In this document: positions 32,775-42,406 of the stretch, piece by piece
Position numbering within the stretch: the stretch's first letter is position 1
How the letters are laid out: every line of letters begins with the position of its first letter
Source of the DNA: Clostridia bacterium
Lineage (GTDB): Bacteria; Bacillota; Clostridia; Oscillospirales; Acutalibacteraceae
Direction of reading: 5' to 3'
Length of the DNA stretch: 64,000 bases
Assembly: GCA_017416285.1 (NCBI GenBank)
Contig: JAFQCU010000036.1
Span: 1-64,000, forward strand
The notes under the pieces: generated by a model
What the model was told of the DNA's origin: nothing
What the model saw: the letters and a program-made list of their open reading frames with translations, nothing else
Databases searched by the model: none
Made by a program: the position numbers and the translations under genes

Positions 32775-33371
32775 ATGGAATTGTCAAGAACAAGTAAAAT
32801 ATGTTTCTTTATAATTTGGTTTGCTGTAGTTGTATGTTTAGTTTTAATGAACGTGGGAAATGTTTCAATAACCTATAGTGGCTTTGGTGTTGATTCGGCA
32901 GGTGTTTTATATGTCGGCAAAGAGGGCGTAATAGAAAAATATGACGGCGATAAAATGGTTGGTACAATAAGCCCACAAACCTCACGTGGATATGCGTTTA
33001 CCGTTAAAGAAGATGATACCATTTTATTATCTACCGCAGATATGGTTTATACGCTTGACCTTTCGGGTAAGGTGTTAGATAAATGGGAGGATGAAGGCAC
33101 AAGCACCTTTAATGATTTGCAATTTATAAGAAAATTTATTGCTAAAGACGGTTGTCAATATACCATGAAATTACATTTTGGAAGAACTATAATTTGTTCG
33201 GGCGAGGATGTAATTTATAAAATGCCGATGCTTGATTACATAGTCAGAATTTTATTGTGCTTATGTTTTATTGGCGCTTTTGTTTTTGCCATTGCTTTAT
33301 TTAAACAGTGGTTAAAGGAACATAACAACAAATCTGTGCCTGAACAAACAGATAAAGATTTAACAATTTAA
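32775..33371 (+). CDS. Membrane protein with extracytoplasmic beta-strand domain, 198 aa
   Basis: GAGGTGATA ribosome binding site and ATG. A transmembrane helix at about 11-29 is followed by a beta-rich segment (VDSAGVLYVGKEGVIEKYD, then ILLSTADMVYTLDLSGKVLDKW) reminiscent of two or three WD/PQQ-like propeller blades, then a second helix at about 155-178 and a polar tail. No family recognised. Monocistronic, with a terminator immediately after. Confidence 0.72.
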   Translation: MELSRTSKICFFIIWFAVVVCLVLMNVGNVSITYSGFGVDSAGVLYVGKEGVIEKYDGDKMVGTISPQTSRGYAFTVKEDDTILLSTADMVYTLDLSGKVLDKWEDEGTSTFNDLQFIRKFIAKDGCQYTMKLHFGRTIICSGEDVIYKMPMLDYIVRILLCLCFIGAFVFAIALFKQWLKEHNNKSVPEQTDKDLTI

Positions 33372-33379
33372 AAAAGTTC

Positions 33380-33415
33380 AAACGGTTGGTGTAAAAGCCA
33401 ACCGTTTTGGTTTTT
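33380..33415 (+). terminator. Terminator of 198-aa membrane protein gene
   Basis: AAACGGTTGG/CCAACCGTTT stem followed by TGGTTTTT. Confidence 0.85.
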
Positions 33416-33420
33416 AAATT

Positions 33421-33551
33421 GGGTTTATCGCTGACGCTCAATGCGGAATTCGGAATGCGTAATGCTAAATTGTAGCACAATCAATGCCTCCCTCGTCAGA
33501 GGGCGCCATTGTTTTGTACCATCCGTTCAGCCCGATAAACTATAATTTGAA
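33421..33551. repeat. Interspersed MITE-like intergenic repeat, copy B
   Basis: Shares with copy A (3162-3276) the GGGTTTATC left end, the GGAATTCGGAATGCGTAATGC internal block in similar form, and the right end CCCGATAAACTATAATTTGA. Inverted GTTTATCG/CGATAAAC define the ends. The centre (CCTCCCTCGTCAGAGGGCGCC) is different from copy A, so the family has variable cores. Together with the terminator it fills the gap before the M16 genes. Confidence 0.6.
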
Positions 33552-33593
33552 CGCTACATTAAATAAATAGTAGCCAAAACAGTAAACTTGTGC

Positions 33594-33599
33594 TATAAT
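33594..33599 (+). promoter_or_regulatory. Extended -10 promoter of ymfF/ymfH operon
   Basis: TGCTATAAT is an extended -10 element; no good -35 box is seen. Confidence 0.45.
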
Positions 33600-33637
33600 A
33601 AACATAATTATAATTTTTGAAACGGAGATTTTTTAAA

Positions 33638-34921
33638 GTGTCTGACAAAATTGTTTCAATAGCAGAGGGTGTAGAGGGTCTTTTTATCGAAAATAACCGC
33701 TTTAACACCACAAGTATTTCTTACAATTTTTATTTGCCGATGAGGGAGGAAACAGCGGCTTTGAACGCTTTACTACCGTTTGTTTTGACCTCTTGCGGTA
33801 AGGATTATCCCGATTTTTCGGCACTAACGTTAAAGCTTTATAAGCTTTACGGCGCAACGATTGATGCATCGGTTGAAAAATACGGTGATTGTCAGCTGTT
33901 ATCAATGCGTATTTCCTGTATAAACGACCGTTTTACCTTTGACAGCGATTCGCTTGTTAAATCGGCAAGTGATATGCTTTTGGGGTTGATTTTTGAGCCT
34001 AACGTAGAAAACGGCGCATTTTTGGAAGATGATTTACAGCGTGAAAAACGCAAGGCAATCGAACACATAAAGGGCGAAATTGCCGAAAAGCGCATTTATG
34101 CCAAAAACCGTATTATCGGTGAAATGTTCAAGGGCGAGGCTTACGGCATACCAAAGTGCGGTACGGTCGAGCAGGTAGAGGCAATCACGGGCGAGACACT
34201 TTATGCCGCTTGGCAGAATATGCTTAAAAAGGCATTTGTAAGGGTGCAGGTTATTGGCGAAGCACTTCCGCACAAGTTTTTTGAGGGTGTAGCCGAACGT
34301 TTTGAGGGAATCGAGCGTTCAGGCATTACCGATTGCCGTTTGTGTAAGCCCACAGCCCCTGCAAATAAGGTTAATACCGTTTTTGAAAAAATGGACGTTA
34401 AACAGGGCAAGCTTGTTATGGGCTTTTCAAGTGAAATGTATGGTGATGATGACATTTCGCTACCGTTAATGGTTATGTGCGATATTTTTGGCGGTGCGCC
34501 ATATTCACGCCTTTTCACAAACGTGCGTGAAAAAATGAGTCTTTGCTATTATTGTGCCGCATCTGCTATTAGATACAAGGGTCTTTTGCTTGTTGATTCG
34601 GGTGTTGAATGGCAAAATGCCGATAAGGCGGCTAATGAAATTTTAAATCAGCTTGAAATTATGCAAAAGGGCGAATTCAGTGATTTCGAGTTTGAATCCT
34701 CAATTAAAAGCATATCCGACACCTTGACAGGTTATTACGACAGCCAAAGCGGTATTGATATGTGGTATGCCTTAAAGGTTCACAACAATGAGCTTTATTC
34801 ACCCGAAGATATTTTACAAAAAATTAAAGCTATAACCCGTGAGGATGTTATTTACGCCGCAAAGGGCGTAAAGCTTCACACAATTTATAAGCTTTTACCT
34901 AAGGAGGGACCGATATGCTAA
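33638..34921 (+). CDS. ymfF: Inactive M16-like peptidase YmfF
   Basis: GTG at 33638 was chosen because CGGAGA lies upstream; it gives about 427 residues. The fold-level features of the M16 (pitrilysin) family are present (two-lobed, IIGEMFKGEAYGIPKCGT, SLCYYCAASAIRYKG) but the HxxEH zinc motif is absent, so this is the non-catalytic partner. It pairs with the active subunit encoded next, as in Bacillus ymfF-ymfH, annotated in databases as EF-P-modification-associated proteins. The start of the next gene overlaps by 7 bases. Confidence 0.88.
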   Translation: MSDKIVSIAEGVEGLFIENNRFNTTSISYNFYLPMREETAALNALLPFVLTSCGKDYPDFSALTLKLYKLYGATIDASVEKYGDCQLLSMRISCINDRFTFDSDSLVKSASDMLLGLIFEPNVENGAFLEDDLQREKRKAIEHIKGEIAEKRIYAKNRIIGEMFKGEAYGIPKCGTVEQVEAITGETLYAAWQNMLKKAFVRVQVIGEALPHKFFEGVAERFEGIERSGITDCRLCKPTAPANKVNTVFEKMDVKQGKLVMGFSSEMYGDDDISLPLMVMCDIFGGAPYSRLFTNVREKMSLCYYCAASAIRYKGLLLVDSGVEWQNADKAANEILNQLEIMQKGEFSDFEFESSIKSISDTLTGYYDSQSGIDMWYALKVHNNELYSPEDILQKIKAITREDVIYAAKGVKLHTIYKLLPKEGPIC

Positions 34922-36180
34922 AGCAAGTTTTCGAAAGTGATTTCGGCGAAAGCTACGTTAAATGCGAACACGAATCGGGACTTCAAATTTATATTCTTGA
35001 AAAACCGCTTTATAATTCGGCTTATGCGCTTTTTGGCACAAGATACGGTTCGATTGATAACGTTTTTTCCGTCAATGGCGAGAAAACGCAAGTGCCCGAG
35101 GGTATTGCTCACTTTTTAGAGCACAAGCTTTTTGAAAGTGAGGACGGTGACGCCTTTACACGCTATGCCGCAACAGGTGCTTATGCGAACGCTTTTACAT
35201 CTTTTGATAAAACCTGTTATCTTTTCAAATGCTCAACCCGTTTTTACGATAATCTTGAAATTTTACTGGACTTTGTTCAAAGTCCTTATTTCACTGCCGC
35301 TACCGTTCAGAAGGAGCAGGGCATTATCGGTCAGGAAATCAGAATGTACGACGACAGCCCCGGCTGGCGTGTTATGTTTAATATGCTTCTTGCAATGTAT
35401 AAAAATCATCCGGTTAGAATTGATATTGCGGGTACAACCGAAAGCATTGCAGAAATTGATGATAAGCTTTTATACAAATGCTATGAAACCTTTTATAATC
35501 CGCAAAATATGTTCTTGTGTATTGCGGGCAACGTTGATACCGATAAGGTTTTAAAAATGGTTGATGAGGCAATTAAGCCAAAGGAAAAGGTTGAGCTTTG
35601 CCGCATTATGCCCGAAGAACCTGATGAGGTAGTAAAGCCTTACGTTCAGCAGGCGCTTGAAGTGGTTATACCGCTGTTTTGCTTTGGTTATAAGGAAAAA
35701 ACAGAAAAGCCCTTAAGCCTTAAAAAGCGTATCTGCACAAGCGTGCTTTTGGATATGATAATCGGTGACGCTTCACCCCTTTATAAAAAGCTTGTTAATG
35801 AAGGACTTATTAATGACGAGTTTTCTTTCGAGTATTTTAACGGTCCCGGTTATGCTTCGGTTATATTCGAGGGTGAATCACAAAATCCGCAAAGGGTGGC
35901 AGATGAAATTAAGGCAGAGGTGGCTCGCCTTAAGGAAGAGGGCCTTAACAAAAAGCTTTTCAATGCGGTAAGAAGTAATTTTTACGGCAACGCTATCCGT
36001 AATTATAACAGTATTGAAAGCATTGCTATGGATTTGGTTGACTGCGCAATGTCGGGTCACGACCTTTTTGATGAAATAAAATACCTTAAGGCAATCACGG
36101 TTGAGGACGTGTTTAAGCGCCTTACGGTTTTAGATAACGACAAAACAGTATTATCGGTTATTGTACCGAAGGAGAAATAA
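34915..36180 (+). CDS. ymfH: M16-family zinc peptidase YmfH
   Basis: 421 residues with the inverted zinc motif HFLEH (GIAHFLEHKLFE, about residues 63-74) and the downstream Glu in QEIRMYDD. It is the catalytic half of the YmfF/YmfH pair. Ribosome binding site AAGGAGGG. Substrate in this organism is unknown; no efp gene or ymfI/ymfM is adjacent, and lgt follows instead. Confidence 0.9.
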   Translation: MLKQVFESDFGESYVKCEHESGLQIYILEKPLYNSAYALFGTRYGSIDNVFSVNGEKTQVPEGIAHFLEHKLFESEDGDAFTRYAATGAYANAFTSFDKTCYLFKCSTRFYDNLEILLDFVQSPYFTAATVQKEQGIIGQEIRMYDDSPGWRVMFNMLLAMYKNHPVRIDIAGTTESIAEIDDKLLYKCYETFYNPQNMFLCIAGNVDTDKVLKMVDEAIKPKEKVELCRIMPEEPDEVVKPYVQQALEVVIPLFCFGYKEKTEKPLSLKKRICTSVLLDMIIGDASPLYKKLVNEGLINDEFSFEYFNGPGYASVIFEGESQNPQRVADEIKAEVARLKEEGLNKKLFNAVRSNFYGNAIRNYNSIESIAMDLVDCAMSGHDLFDEIKYLKAITVEDVFKRLTVLDNDKTVLSVIVPKEK

Positions 36181-36183
36181 TTA

Positions 36184-37152
36184 ATGACTTACGACGTTAC
36201 GATATTTGGTATTGATATTACCTTAAACCCCGTTGCTTTTACCTTGCCCATTGGTGAGGGCTGGAAGATTTACTGGTACGGTATTTTAATTGCGCTTGGC
36301 GTTTTGGGTGCGTTTATTTATGCTCACTTTAATTATAAACGCTTTAATTTGGATATGGACCGTGCACTTGACGTTGTGCTGGTTACAATTCCGGTTGCAA
36401 TTTTGTGTGCAAGGGCTTATTACGTTATTTTCGACGGTGAAAAGCTTGAAAGCTTTGGTGACTTTTTCGGTCTTGGTAACGGTCAGGGCTTTTCGGGACT
36501 TGGCATTTACGGCGGTGTTATAGGTGCGTTTGTTACCGGCTTTATAATGTGTAAAATCCGTAAAGTTAAGTTTACCGATATGTTTGATATTGCCTCCCTT
36601 GGCTTTTTAATCGGTCAAGGTGTTGGTCGCTGGGGCAATTTTGTTAATCAAGAAGCCTTTGGCGGTCTTACAAAAGGCCCCGGTATGATGAGCAACGAGG
36701 TTTTAAGATATATTGTTTCCTACCCCGAAAATTTTGGCTTAGAGGGTAAGAGCGCTTATGAAATAAGCGAATATATTACAGCTAACAATTTATCGGTACA
36801 TCCTTGCTTTTTCTATGAATCGCTGTGGTGCCTGACCGGCTTTGTTCTGATTCACTTTTTAAGTAAAAAACGCAAATTCAGCGGTGAGGTATTCTTAATG
36901 TATCTCGCTTGGTATGGCTTTGGCAGGGCAATCATTGAAACACTTCGCACAGACAGTCTTATGATTGGTCCGTTTAAGGTGTCGCTATTGCTCGGTATAT
37001 TACTGTGTGTTGCAAGTCTAACGGCAATAATTGTTATTCGCAAAAAGCTTAAGGAAAAGGATGTTGTTTACGAAAGCGTATTTTCCGAAGAAAGCGAAAT
37101 TATAGAAGAAACCCTAACAGAAGAGGTTGAGGATAATGTACAAGCTGATTGA
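36184..37152 (+). CDS. lgt: Prolipoprotein diacylglyceryl transferase Lgt
   Basis: Membrane enzyme that lipidates the lipobox Cys of preprolipoproteins such as those encoded at 8537 and 25181. 322 residues with about seven hydrophobic segments, the signature [13 protein letters not shown] and the SFYESLW-like block [11 protein letters not shown] long acidic C-terminal tail (about 285-322) is unusual but not unique. Overlaps folD start by 17 bases. Confidence 0.95.
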   Translation: MTYDVTIFGIDITLNPVAFTLPIGEGWKIYWYGILIALGVLGAFIYAHFNYKRFNLDMDRALDVVLVTIPVAILCARAYYVIFDGEKLESFGDFFGLGNGQGFSGLGIYGGVIGAFVTGFIMCKIRKVKFTDMFDIASLGFLIGQGVGRWGNFVNQEAFGGLTKGPGMMSNEVLRYIVSYPENFGLEGKSAYEISEYITANNLSVHPCFFYESLWCLTGFVLIHFLSKKRKFSGEVFLMYLAWYGFGRAIIETLRTDSLMIGPFKVSLLLGILLCVASLTAIIVIRKKLKEKDVVYESVFSEESEIIEETLTEEVEDNVQAD

Positions 37153-37987
37153 TGGTAAGGTTATTTCCGCCGCAGTAAAAGAGCGTGTTAAAAATGAGGT
37201 TGCCGCTTTAAAGGAAAAGGGCGTTACTACGGGACTGGCGGTAATAATTGTTGGCGAAGACCCCGCATCAAAGGTGTATGTAAACAATAAGAAAAAGGCT
37301 TGCGAGGCGCTTGGTATTATTTCAGAAGAATATGCTTTGCCTGAAAATACTACACAAGAGGAATTGTTATCTCTTATTGATGCGTTAAATAAAAAGGAAA
37401 GCATTAACGGTATTTTGTGTCAGCTGCCACTTCCAAAGCATTTAGATGAAACGGCGGTTATTAATGCAATTTCGCCCGACAAGGACGTCGATGCCTTTCA
37501 TCCTGTAAATGTTGGCAAAATTATGCAGGGCGATTATGATTTTGTACCCTGTACTCCTGCTGGCATTATGGAAATGCTCGCTTATGAGGGTATTGAAATT
37601 TCGGGCAAGACCTGTGTGGTTATCGGCAGAAGTAATATTGTCGGCAAGCCCATGTCTATGCTGTTGCTTCATAAAAACGGCACGGTTACAATTTGCCACT
37701 CTAAAACCAAAAATCTTAAAGAGGTTTGCAAAAATGCTGATATTTTGGTAGCGGCTGTTGGCAGACCCAATTTCGTAACAGCCGATATGGTAAAGGAAAA
37801 TGCAGTTGTAATTGACGTTGGCATAAACCGTGTGGACGGCAAATTGGTTGGTGACGTTAATTTTAACGAGGTTTGCGAAAAAGCATCGTATATAACCCCT
37901 GTACCGGGTGGGGTTGGACCTATGACCATTGCAATGCTTATGCAAAACACGCTTACTGCCGCAAAAAAACAAAACAAGGTGAACTGA
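37136..37987 (+). CDS. folD: Bifunctional methylene-THF dehydrogenase/cyclohydrolase FolD
   Basis: One-carbon folate enzyme, 283 residues from the ATG at 37136 (GAGG 5 bases upstream), preferred to TTG at 37127. The catalytic YVNNKKK lysine motif, [21 protein letters not shown], the dinucleotide [10 protein letters not shown] loop and [14 protein letters not shown] are all present. Confidence 0.96.
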   Translation: MYKLIDGKVISAAVKERVKNEVAALKEKGVTTGLAVIIVGEDPASKVYVNNKKKACEALGIISEEYALPENTTQEELLSLIDALNKKESINGILCQLPLPKHLDETAVINAISPDKDVDAFHPVNVGKIMQGDYDFVPCTPAGIMEMLAYEGIEISGKTCVVIGRSNIVGKPMSMLLLHKNGTVTICHSKTKNLKEVCKNADILVAAVGRPNFVTADMVKENAVVIDVGINRVDGKLVGDVNFNEVCEKASYITPVPGGVGPMTIAMLMQNTLTAAKKQNKVN

Positions 37988-37988
37988 G

Positions 37989-38639
37989 TTGCTTAAAAAA
38001 ATATTAATTTCGGTTGTGGCGCTTATTGTAATGCTGACAACCGTGGTCTCTGCAATAGAAATCGGTGATGATTTTTATCTTTATGGCAGGGACGATAAAA
38101 AGCTTGCTAATGCGCTTTCAATGACCGAGGAAGAGGTTAAAAGCTATTGCCAAGAAAACGGCATAAATCTTTTGGCGGTAAATTCGGACAACACAAAGCA
38201 AATACGTGAAATCACCCGTGAAACCGAATTTTCAAAAACGGTAAAAAACTTAGCCGTGCTTAAAAATGACGAAATTTTAGCTCTTACCTATCAGCTTTGC
38301 GGGCTTGAAAACGTGAAGGGCAAGGTTATCGAAAAGGACGCTTACAAATACCTTAAAATCGAGGTTAGCGGTAAGGACAGCGGCGGCGAGTATATTCTAA
38401 CCCAATATATCACGGTTAAAAACAGCAAAACTGTTACGCTCAGCTTTTATACCTCAAAGGGTAAGGATACAAGCTATACCGATAAAATTTTCAATTCGCA
38501 GTTTAGCAACATAACCGCAACCAAGGGCTGGCTTACGGTTGCTTTGGCATTTTTGCTGGGCCTTTCGGCGGTGTTATCAGTTATGATAGTGCGTGACCTT
38601 AAACCACCTAAAAGGGAAGAGGAAAACAATGAAGCCTGA
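37989..38639 (+). CDS. Secreted, C-terminally anchored protein of unknown function, 216 aa
   Basis: TTG start with AAGGTGA 6 bases upstream, two bases after folD. An N-terminal signal peptide or anchor (about 4-23, ending TVVSA) is followed by a soluble, mostly polar domain, then a transmembrane helix at about 177-200 and a charged tail (KPPKREEENNEA). The topology suggests an extracytoplasmic domain held by a C-terminal anchor. No family recognised. Its end overlaps the ribosome binding region and start of the GT2 gene. Confidence 0.75.
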   Translation: MLKKILISVVALIVMLTTVVSAIEIGDDFYLYGRDDKKLANALSMTEEEVKSYCQENGINLLAVNSDNTKQIREITRETEFSKTVKNLAVLKNDEILALTYQLCGLENVKGKVIEKDAYKYLKIEVSGKDSGGEYILTQYITVKNSKTVTLSFYTSKGKDTSYTDKIFNSQFSNITATKGWLTVALAFLLGLSAVLSVMIVRDLKPPKREEENNEA

Positions 38640-39657
38640 AATTTCGGTAATAATTCCCGTTTATAATATTGAAAAGTATATTATTGAGTGCTTGGATTCT
38701 ATCCGCTTACAAACCTTTTCGGAATACGAGGTTTTGTTAATTAATGATGGTAGCACCGATAAAAGCGTCGAGCTTTGCGAGGATTATATCCAAAAGCACA
38801 AGCTTAATACATTTAAAATTATTCATCAAAATAACAGCGGCATTTGCGAAACTCGCAACAACGGGCTTAGTAAAGCAAAAGGTAAGTGGATATTTTTTTT
38901 AGATGGTGATGATTGGCTGGAGCCTGATTGCCTGCAAACTCTTTGGGACTGCGCAGAGCAGTACCCGTCTGATTTGGTTGTGGGCGGCTATCAAGCTGTT
39001 GATGAGCAGACTAAAGGGGTAGAGGTGTGGAGCAATTACCCCGCAGAGCATGGTGAAATGCCGCAAGGTCTTTGCTCTCTTTGCTCATTTGGTTTTTGTT
39101 GGGGCAGATTATATAAAAATGAAATTATTGCTTCAAACGATTTAAGGTTTGACGCAAGAATAAAATATGCAGAGGATACGGCTTGGAATTTTGATTATAA
39201 CAGGTTTATCAAATCCTTTTTTGCCACTAATAAGGTTGTGTATAATTATCGCATTAACCGCACCGGCTCTGAAACCTCTAAGCTGGTAACCCCAAAAATG
39301 AAGTATGACATATGGGAGCATATGCAGGGCTTTTTTGCAACCTTTTCAAATGACCAAATTGAAAAAGCCTTGAAAGAAAACAAACACCTTTTAAACGCAA
39401 CGTGGGGTGTTTTATCCACCGCAATAGTCAATGATATTTTGGATAAAAAATATCCCCTTGCCAAAGAAAAAATAAAATCAACCTTGACAAAGGCTGTAAA
39501 AAAATATTATTCTCCAAGCTCTGTGAAAGAACGTATATTTATGTTTATGTTAAAGCACAGCTTCTTGGCGTTGCGGGTATTTTCTGCGGTCTATTACGGC
39601 AATTTTGAGGTGCTGCGCCGCAGCAAAATATTGCGTATTATATCAAAAGGAAAATAA
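38629..39657 (+). CDS. GT2-family glycosyltransferase
   Basis: 342 residues from the ATG at 38629 (GGAAGAGG upstream); an earlier ATG in the same frame lacks a site. The GT-A fold opens with SVIIPVYNIEKYIIECLDSI and has the metal-binding FFLDGDDWLEPD. Homologues of this layout act on cell-surface polysaccharides or teichoic acids. It lies inside the housekeeping region, not in the polysaccharide operon, so acceptor and product are unknown. Confidence 0.88.
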   Translation: MKPEISVIIPVYNIEKYIIECLDSIRLQTFSEYEVLLINDGSTDKSVELCEDYIQKHKLNTFKIIHQNNSGICETRNNGLSKAKGKWIFFLDGDDWLEPDCLQTLWDCAEQYPSDLVVGGYQAVDEQTKGVEVWSNYPAEHGEMPQGLCSLCSFGFCWGRLYKNEIIASNDLRFDARIKYAEDTAWNFDYNRFIKSFFATNKVVYNYRINRTGSETSKLVTPKMKYDIWEHMQGFFATFSNDQIEKALKENKHLLNATWGVLSTAIVNDILDKKYPLAKEKIKSTLTKAVKKYYSPSSVKERIFMFMLKHSFLALRVFSAVYYGNFEVLRRSKILRIISKGK

Positions 39658-39660
39658 CAC

Positions 39661-39689
39661 TTGATTTTTTAAAGTGTTTGTGTTATAAT
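39661..39689 (+). promoter_or_regulatory. Promoter of rplS
   Basis: TTGATT (39661-39666), 17-nt spacer, TATAAT (39684-39689), right after the GT2 gene. Confidence 0.75.
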
Positions 39690-39696
39690 CTTTGAG

Positions 39697-39819
39697 CATG
39701 TGATTTCACCCGGTCCTTACGGGTGGGTTCATTGCCGAAAAAATTCGACATTGAAGCGGATGGTCCTCTGCCACTTGTTTGGTTATGAACGTCTGGAAAT
39801 TTTTAAGGAGGAAGAAAAA
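39697..39819 (+). promoter_or_regulatory. Structured 5' leader of rplS (L19 leader candidate)
   Basis: The mRNA would start at about 39697 and run some 120 bases before the L19 start. It contains the CACCCG/CGGGTG hairpin (39707-39725), a GCCGAAAAAATTCGAC imperfect hairpin and a third GC-richer segment before AAGGAGG. Autoregulatory L19 leaders are known upstream of rplS in Firmicutes; whether this folds to that model is not shown. A frame open through it is probably not translated. Confidence 0.5.
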
Positions 39820-40161
39820 ATGGACGTAATTAAGGAATTAACTGCAGAACAGCTCAAAAAAGACGTTCCCGAAATCTTAATCGGTTCTACCGTTAAGGTT
39901 CACGTTCGCATTAAGGAAGGCGAAAAGGAAAGAATTCAGATTTTCGAAGGCACTGTTATCGCTAAGAATAACAGCGGCATCGCTGAAACCTTCACCGTTC
40001 GTCGTGTTTCTTACGGCGTAGGCGTTGAACGTGTATTCCCTGTACATTCACCTTCAGTTGCTAAGGTTGAACTCGTACGTAAGGGTAAGGTTCGCAGAGC
40101 TAAACTTTACTATCTCCGTGATAGAGTTGGTAAGGCTGCAAAGGTTAAAGAAAAGCTTTAA
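39820..40161 (+). CDS. rplS: Ribosomal protein L19
   Basis: 113-residue 50S subunit protein. ATG at 39820 has an AAGGAGGAAG ribosome binding site. The sequence [19 protein letters not shown], then [21 protein letters not shown] and ..[20 protein letters not shown] are L19 hallmarks. It has its own promoter, leader and terminator. Codon bias is strong. Confidence 0.97.
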   Translation: MDVIKELTAEQLKKDVPEILIGSTVKVHVRIKEGEKERIQIFEGTVIAKNNSGIAETFTVRRVSYGVGVERVFPVHSPSVAKVELVRKGKVRRAKLYYLRDRVGKAAKVKEKL

Positions 40162-40167
40162 TCGTGG

Positions 40168-40206
40168 AAGGGGGACGGGTGAATACCTTGTCCCCCTTTG
40201 TTTTTT
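40168..40206 (+). terminator. Terminator of rplS
   Basis: AAGGGGGAC/GTCCCCCTT stem followed by TGTTTTTT. Confidence 0.85.
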
Positions 40207-40293
40207 AATGAAAAGTGAATAGTGAATAGTTAAGGTGTCGCTTTGCGACAGATTTATATGGCTTCGCTTTTTAAGTAATAGGTTAGGTGTTTT

Positions 40294-40947
40294 ATGGATA
40301 ATATTTCAAACAAATTTGAAAGCGGTTTTAAAATTGATACCTCCTTTGCGGATAACGAACCTCCGAAAAGGGAAAAGTTAGACCTTAAAAAGGAACTTGT
40401 AGAATGGCTGGGCGTTGTTGCTTCGGCCTTAATAATCGTTGTCGTTTTGTTTGGCTTTGTTTTCCGTGTGGCAATAATCAGTGGCGACAGCATGAAAAAC
40501 ACCCTCATTAATGGTGACGTGGTGGTAATTTCAAACTTTAATTACACCCCAAAGCAAGGCGATATTGTGGTGGTTTCCCGCAACGTTGAAAACTCAACCG
40601 AAAGTATGCGTGAGGAAAACGGCCCCATTATTAAGCGTGTAATTGCTACCGAATTTCAAATTGTAGATATTGACTTTGAAACCGGTACGGTTTATGTTGA
40701 TAACATGCCTCTTGATGAGCCGTATATAAGCACACCTACTCTTGATAAATATGACGTTGAGTTCCCATTAACCGTGCCCGAGGGCTGCATTTTTGTGCTT
40801 GGCGACAACCGTGACGTTTCGCTTGACAGCCGCAGCAGCCGTATAGGTGACGGCGGTATGATTGATACCCGCTACGTTTTAGGTCGTGCGGTTTACAGGG
40901 TATTTCCATTTGATAAAATGGGAGGCTTTGCTGTAGATGAGCGATAA
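40294..40947 (+). CDS. lepB: Signal peptidase I
   Basis: Membrane serine-lysine peptidase that removes secretory signal peptides, 217 residues. Cytoplasmic start, one transmembrane helix (about 36-58), catalytic Ser in SGDSMKNTL (about residue 68), Lys in IIKRVIA (about 110) and the box LGDNRDVSLDSR. Overlaps the RbgA gene by 11 bases; the block lepB-rbgA-rnhB-yraN is common in Clostridia. The 85-base gap before it holds only AT-rich repeats and a GTCGC/GCGAC hairpin. Confidence 0.95.
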   Translation: MDNISNKFESGFKIDTSFADNEPPKREKLDLKKELVEWLGVVASALIIVVVLFGFVFRVAIISGDSMKNTLINGDVVVISNFNYTPKQGDIVVVSRNVENSTESMREENGPIIKRVIATEFQIVDIDFETGTVYVDNMPLDEPYISTPTLDKYDVEFPLTVPEGCIFVLGDNRDVSLDSRSSRIGDGGMIDTRYVLGRAVYRVFPFDKMGGFAVDER

Positions 40948-41794
40948 TTCACAAAGTATTCAGTGGTTTCCGGGGCACATGGCCAAAACCAAGCGCAAGA
41001 TTAAAGAAATTTTGCCTATAATTGATGCTGTTGCCGAGGTTGTGGATGCAAGAATTCCACTTTCCTCACGCAATCCCGATTTGCACGAAATCATTGAAAA
41101 TAAACCTCATATAATATTGCTTAACAAGTGTGATATGGCCGACCCTGCCGCCACTAAAGAGTGGATAGATTACTATAAATCACAGGGCATTACCGCCATT
41201 GCGGTTGACTGCAAAAGCGGTAAGGGTCTTAACACCTTTAAGGATACGATAAAAATCACCCTTGCTGATAAGCTCGAAAGCTATAAGGAAAAGGGTATGG
41301 TTGGAAAACCGTTGCGTGTAATGGTGGTGGGCATACCCAATGTTGGCAAGTCCTCTTTTATTAATAAAATTGCGGGCAAGACACGTGCCAAGGCGGAAAA
41401 CCGCCCCGGTGTTACAAGGGGTAACCAATGGTTCACCATTGATAAACAGCTTGAACTTTTGGACACTCCGGGTGTTTTATGGCCTAAGTTTGAGGATGAA
41501 ACCGTGGGTGAGCATCTTGCGGTTACGGGCGCAGTAAAGGACCGCATTTTGGATATCGAGCTGCTTGCAATGCGCCTTATTGAAATTTTGTCGGACGGAT
41601 ACGCAGATTTGCTGACCGCCCGTTATGGAAATCTTGATTTTTCGGTTGACAGCTATGAGGTGCTTTGTCAAATCGGCAAAAAGCGTGGTATGGTTATTCG
41701 TGGAGGAGAAACCGATACCGAACGTGCGGCAAATATGGTCTTAGAAGAATACCGAAATCAAAAAATCGGAAATATTACTTTGGAGAGGGTATAA
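40937..41794 (+). CDS. rbgA: Ribosome biogenesis GTPase RbgA (YlqF)
   Basis: Circularly permuted GTPase needed for 50S assembly, 285 residues. Motif order NKCD (G4) before the P-loop (GIPNVGKS) and DTPG (G3), as expected. The start SIQWFPGHMAKTKRKI is diagnostic. Confidence 0.95.
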   Translation: MSDNSQSIQWFPGHMAKTKRKIKEILPIIDAVAEVVDARIPLSSRNPDLHEIIENKPHIILLNKCDMADPAATKEWIDYYKSQGITAIAVDCKSGKGLNTFKDTIKITLADKLESYKEKGMVGKPLRVMVVGIPNVGKSSFINKIAGKTRAKAENRPGVTRGNQWFTIDKQLELLDTPGVLWPKFEDETVGEHLAVTGAVKDRILDIELLAMRLIEILSDGYADLLTARYGNLDFSVDSYEVLCQIGKKRGMVIRGGETDTERAANMVLEEYRNQKIGNITLERV

Positions 41795-41797
41795 ATT

Positions 41798-42406
41798 ATG
41801 CCTGATTACAGTTATGAAAAAGCCGCTGAAAACAGCGGCTTTAAGTTAATCTGCGGTGTTGATGAAGCAGGCAGAGGACCACTTGCCGGCCCCGTTTGCG
41901 CTGCTGCCGTAATTCTGCCCGATGACCTTGAAATCGAGGGGCTTAACGATTCCAAAAAGCTGAGCGAGAAAAAGCGTGAACAGCTTTATGATGTAATAAT
42001 TGAAAAAGCGATTGCATATTCGGTTGCGTACGGCACGCTGGAAGAAATTGAAGAAAAGAATATTCTTAATGCCACTTTTTTGGCAATGAACCGTGCTATT
42101 GAGGGGTTAAAGACCGTGGCGGATTTTGCTCTTATAGACGGCAATAAAATTCCCACAGACATTAAAATTCCCGCAGCGGCTATTGTAAAGGGCGATGCAA
42201 AGTCAATGTCGATAGCGGCGGCTTCAATTCTTGCAAAAGTGAGCCGTGACAGGTTGCTTATGGAATATGACAAAAAATATCCGCAGTATCAGTTTGCAAA
42301 GCACAAGGGCTACGGCACAAAATTACATACCGATTTAATAAAGGAATATGGCCCTTGTGAAATTCATCGCCTTTCTTTTTTAAAGAACATTTTGGGTGAA
42401 AAATAA
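41798..42406 (+). CDS. rnhB: Ribonuclease HII
   Basis: Removes ribonucleotides from RNA-DNA hybrids. 202 residues; the catalytic Asp-Glu pair is in CGVDEAGRGPLAGPV and the later Asp residues in LIDGNKIP and KGDAKSMSIAAAS. The stop overlaps the yraN start (TAATG). Confidence 0.96.
   Translation: MPDYSYEKAAENSGFKLICGVDEAGRGPLAGPVCAAAVILPDDLEIEGLNDSKKLSEKKREQLYDVIIEKAIAYSVAYGTLEEIEEKNILNATFLAMNRAIEGLKTVADFALIDGNKIPTDIKIPAAAIVKGDAKSMSIAAASILAKVSRDRLLMEYDKKYPQYQFAKHKGYGTKLHTDLIKEYGPCEIHRLSFLKNILGEK

Noticed and set aside
39700..40161. N-terminally extended L19 protein
   Set aside because: The extension lies in the structured leader, and the strong AAGGAGG site with ATG at 39820 gives a normal-length L19.
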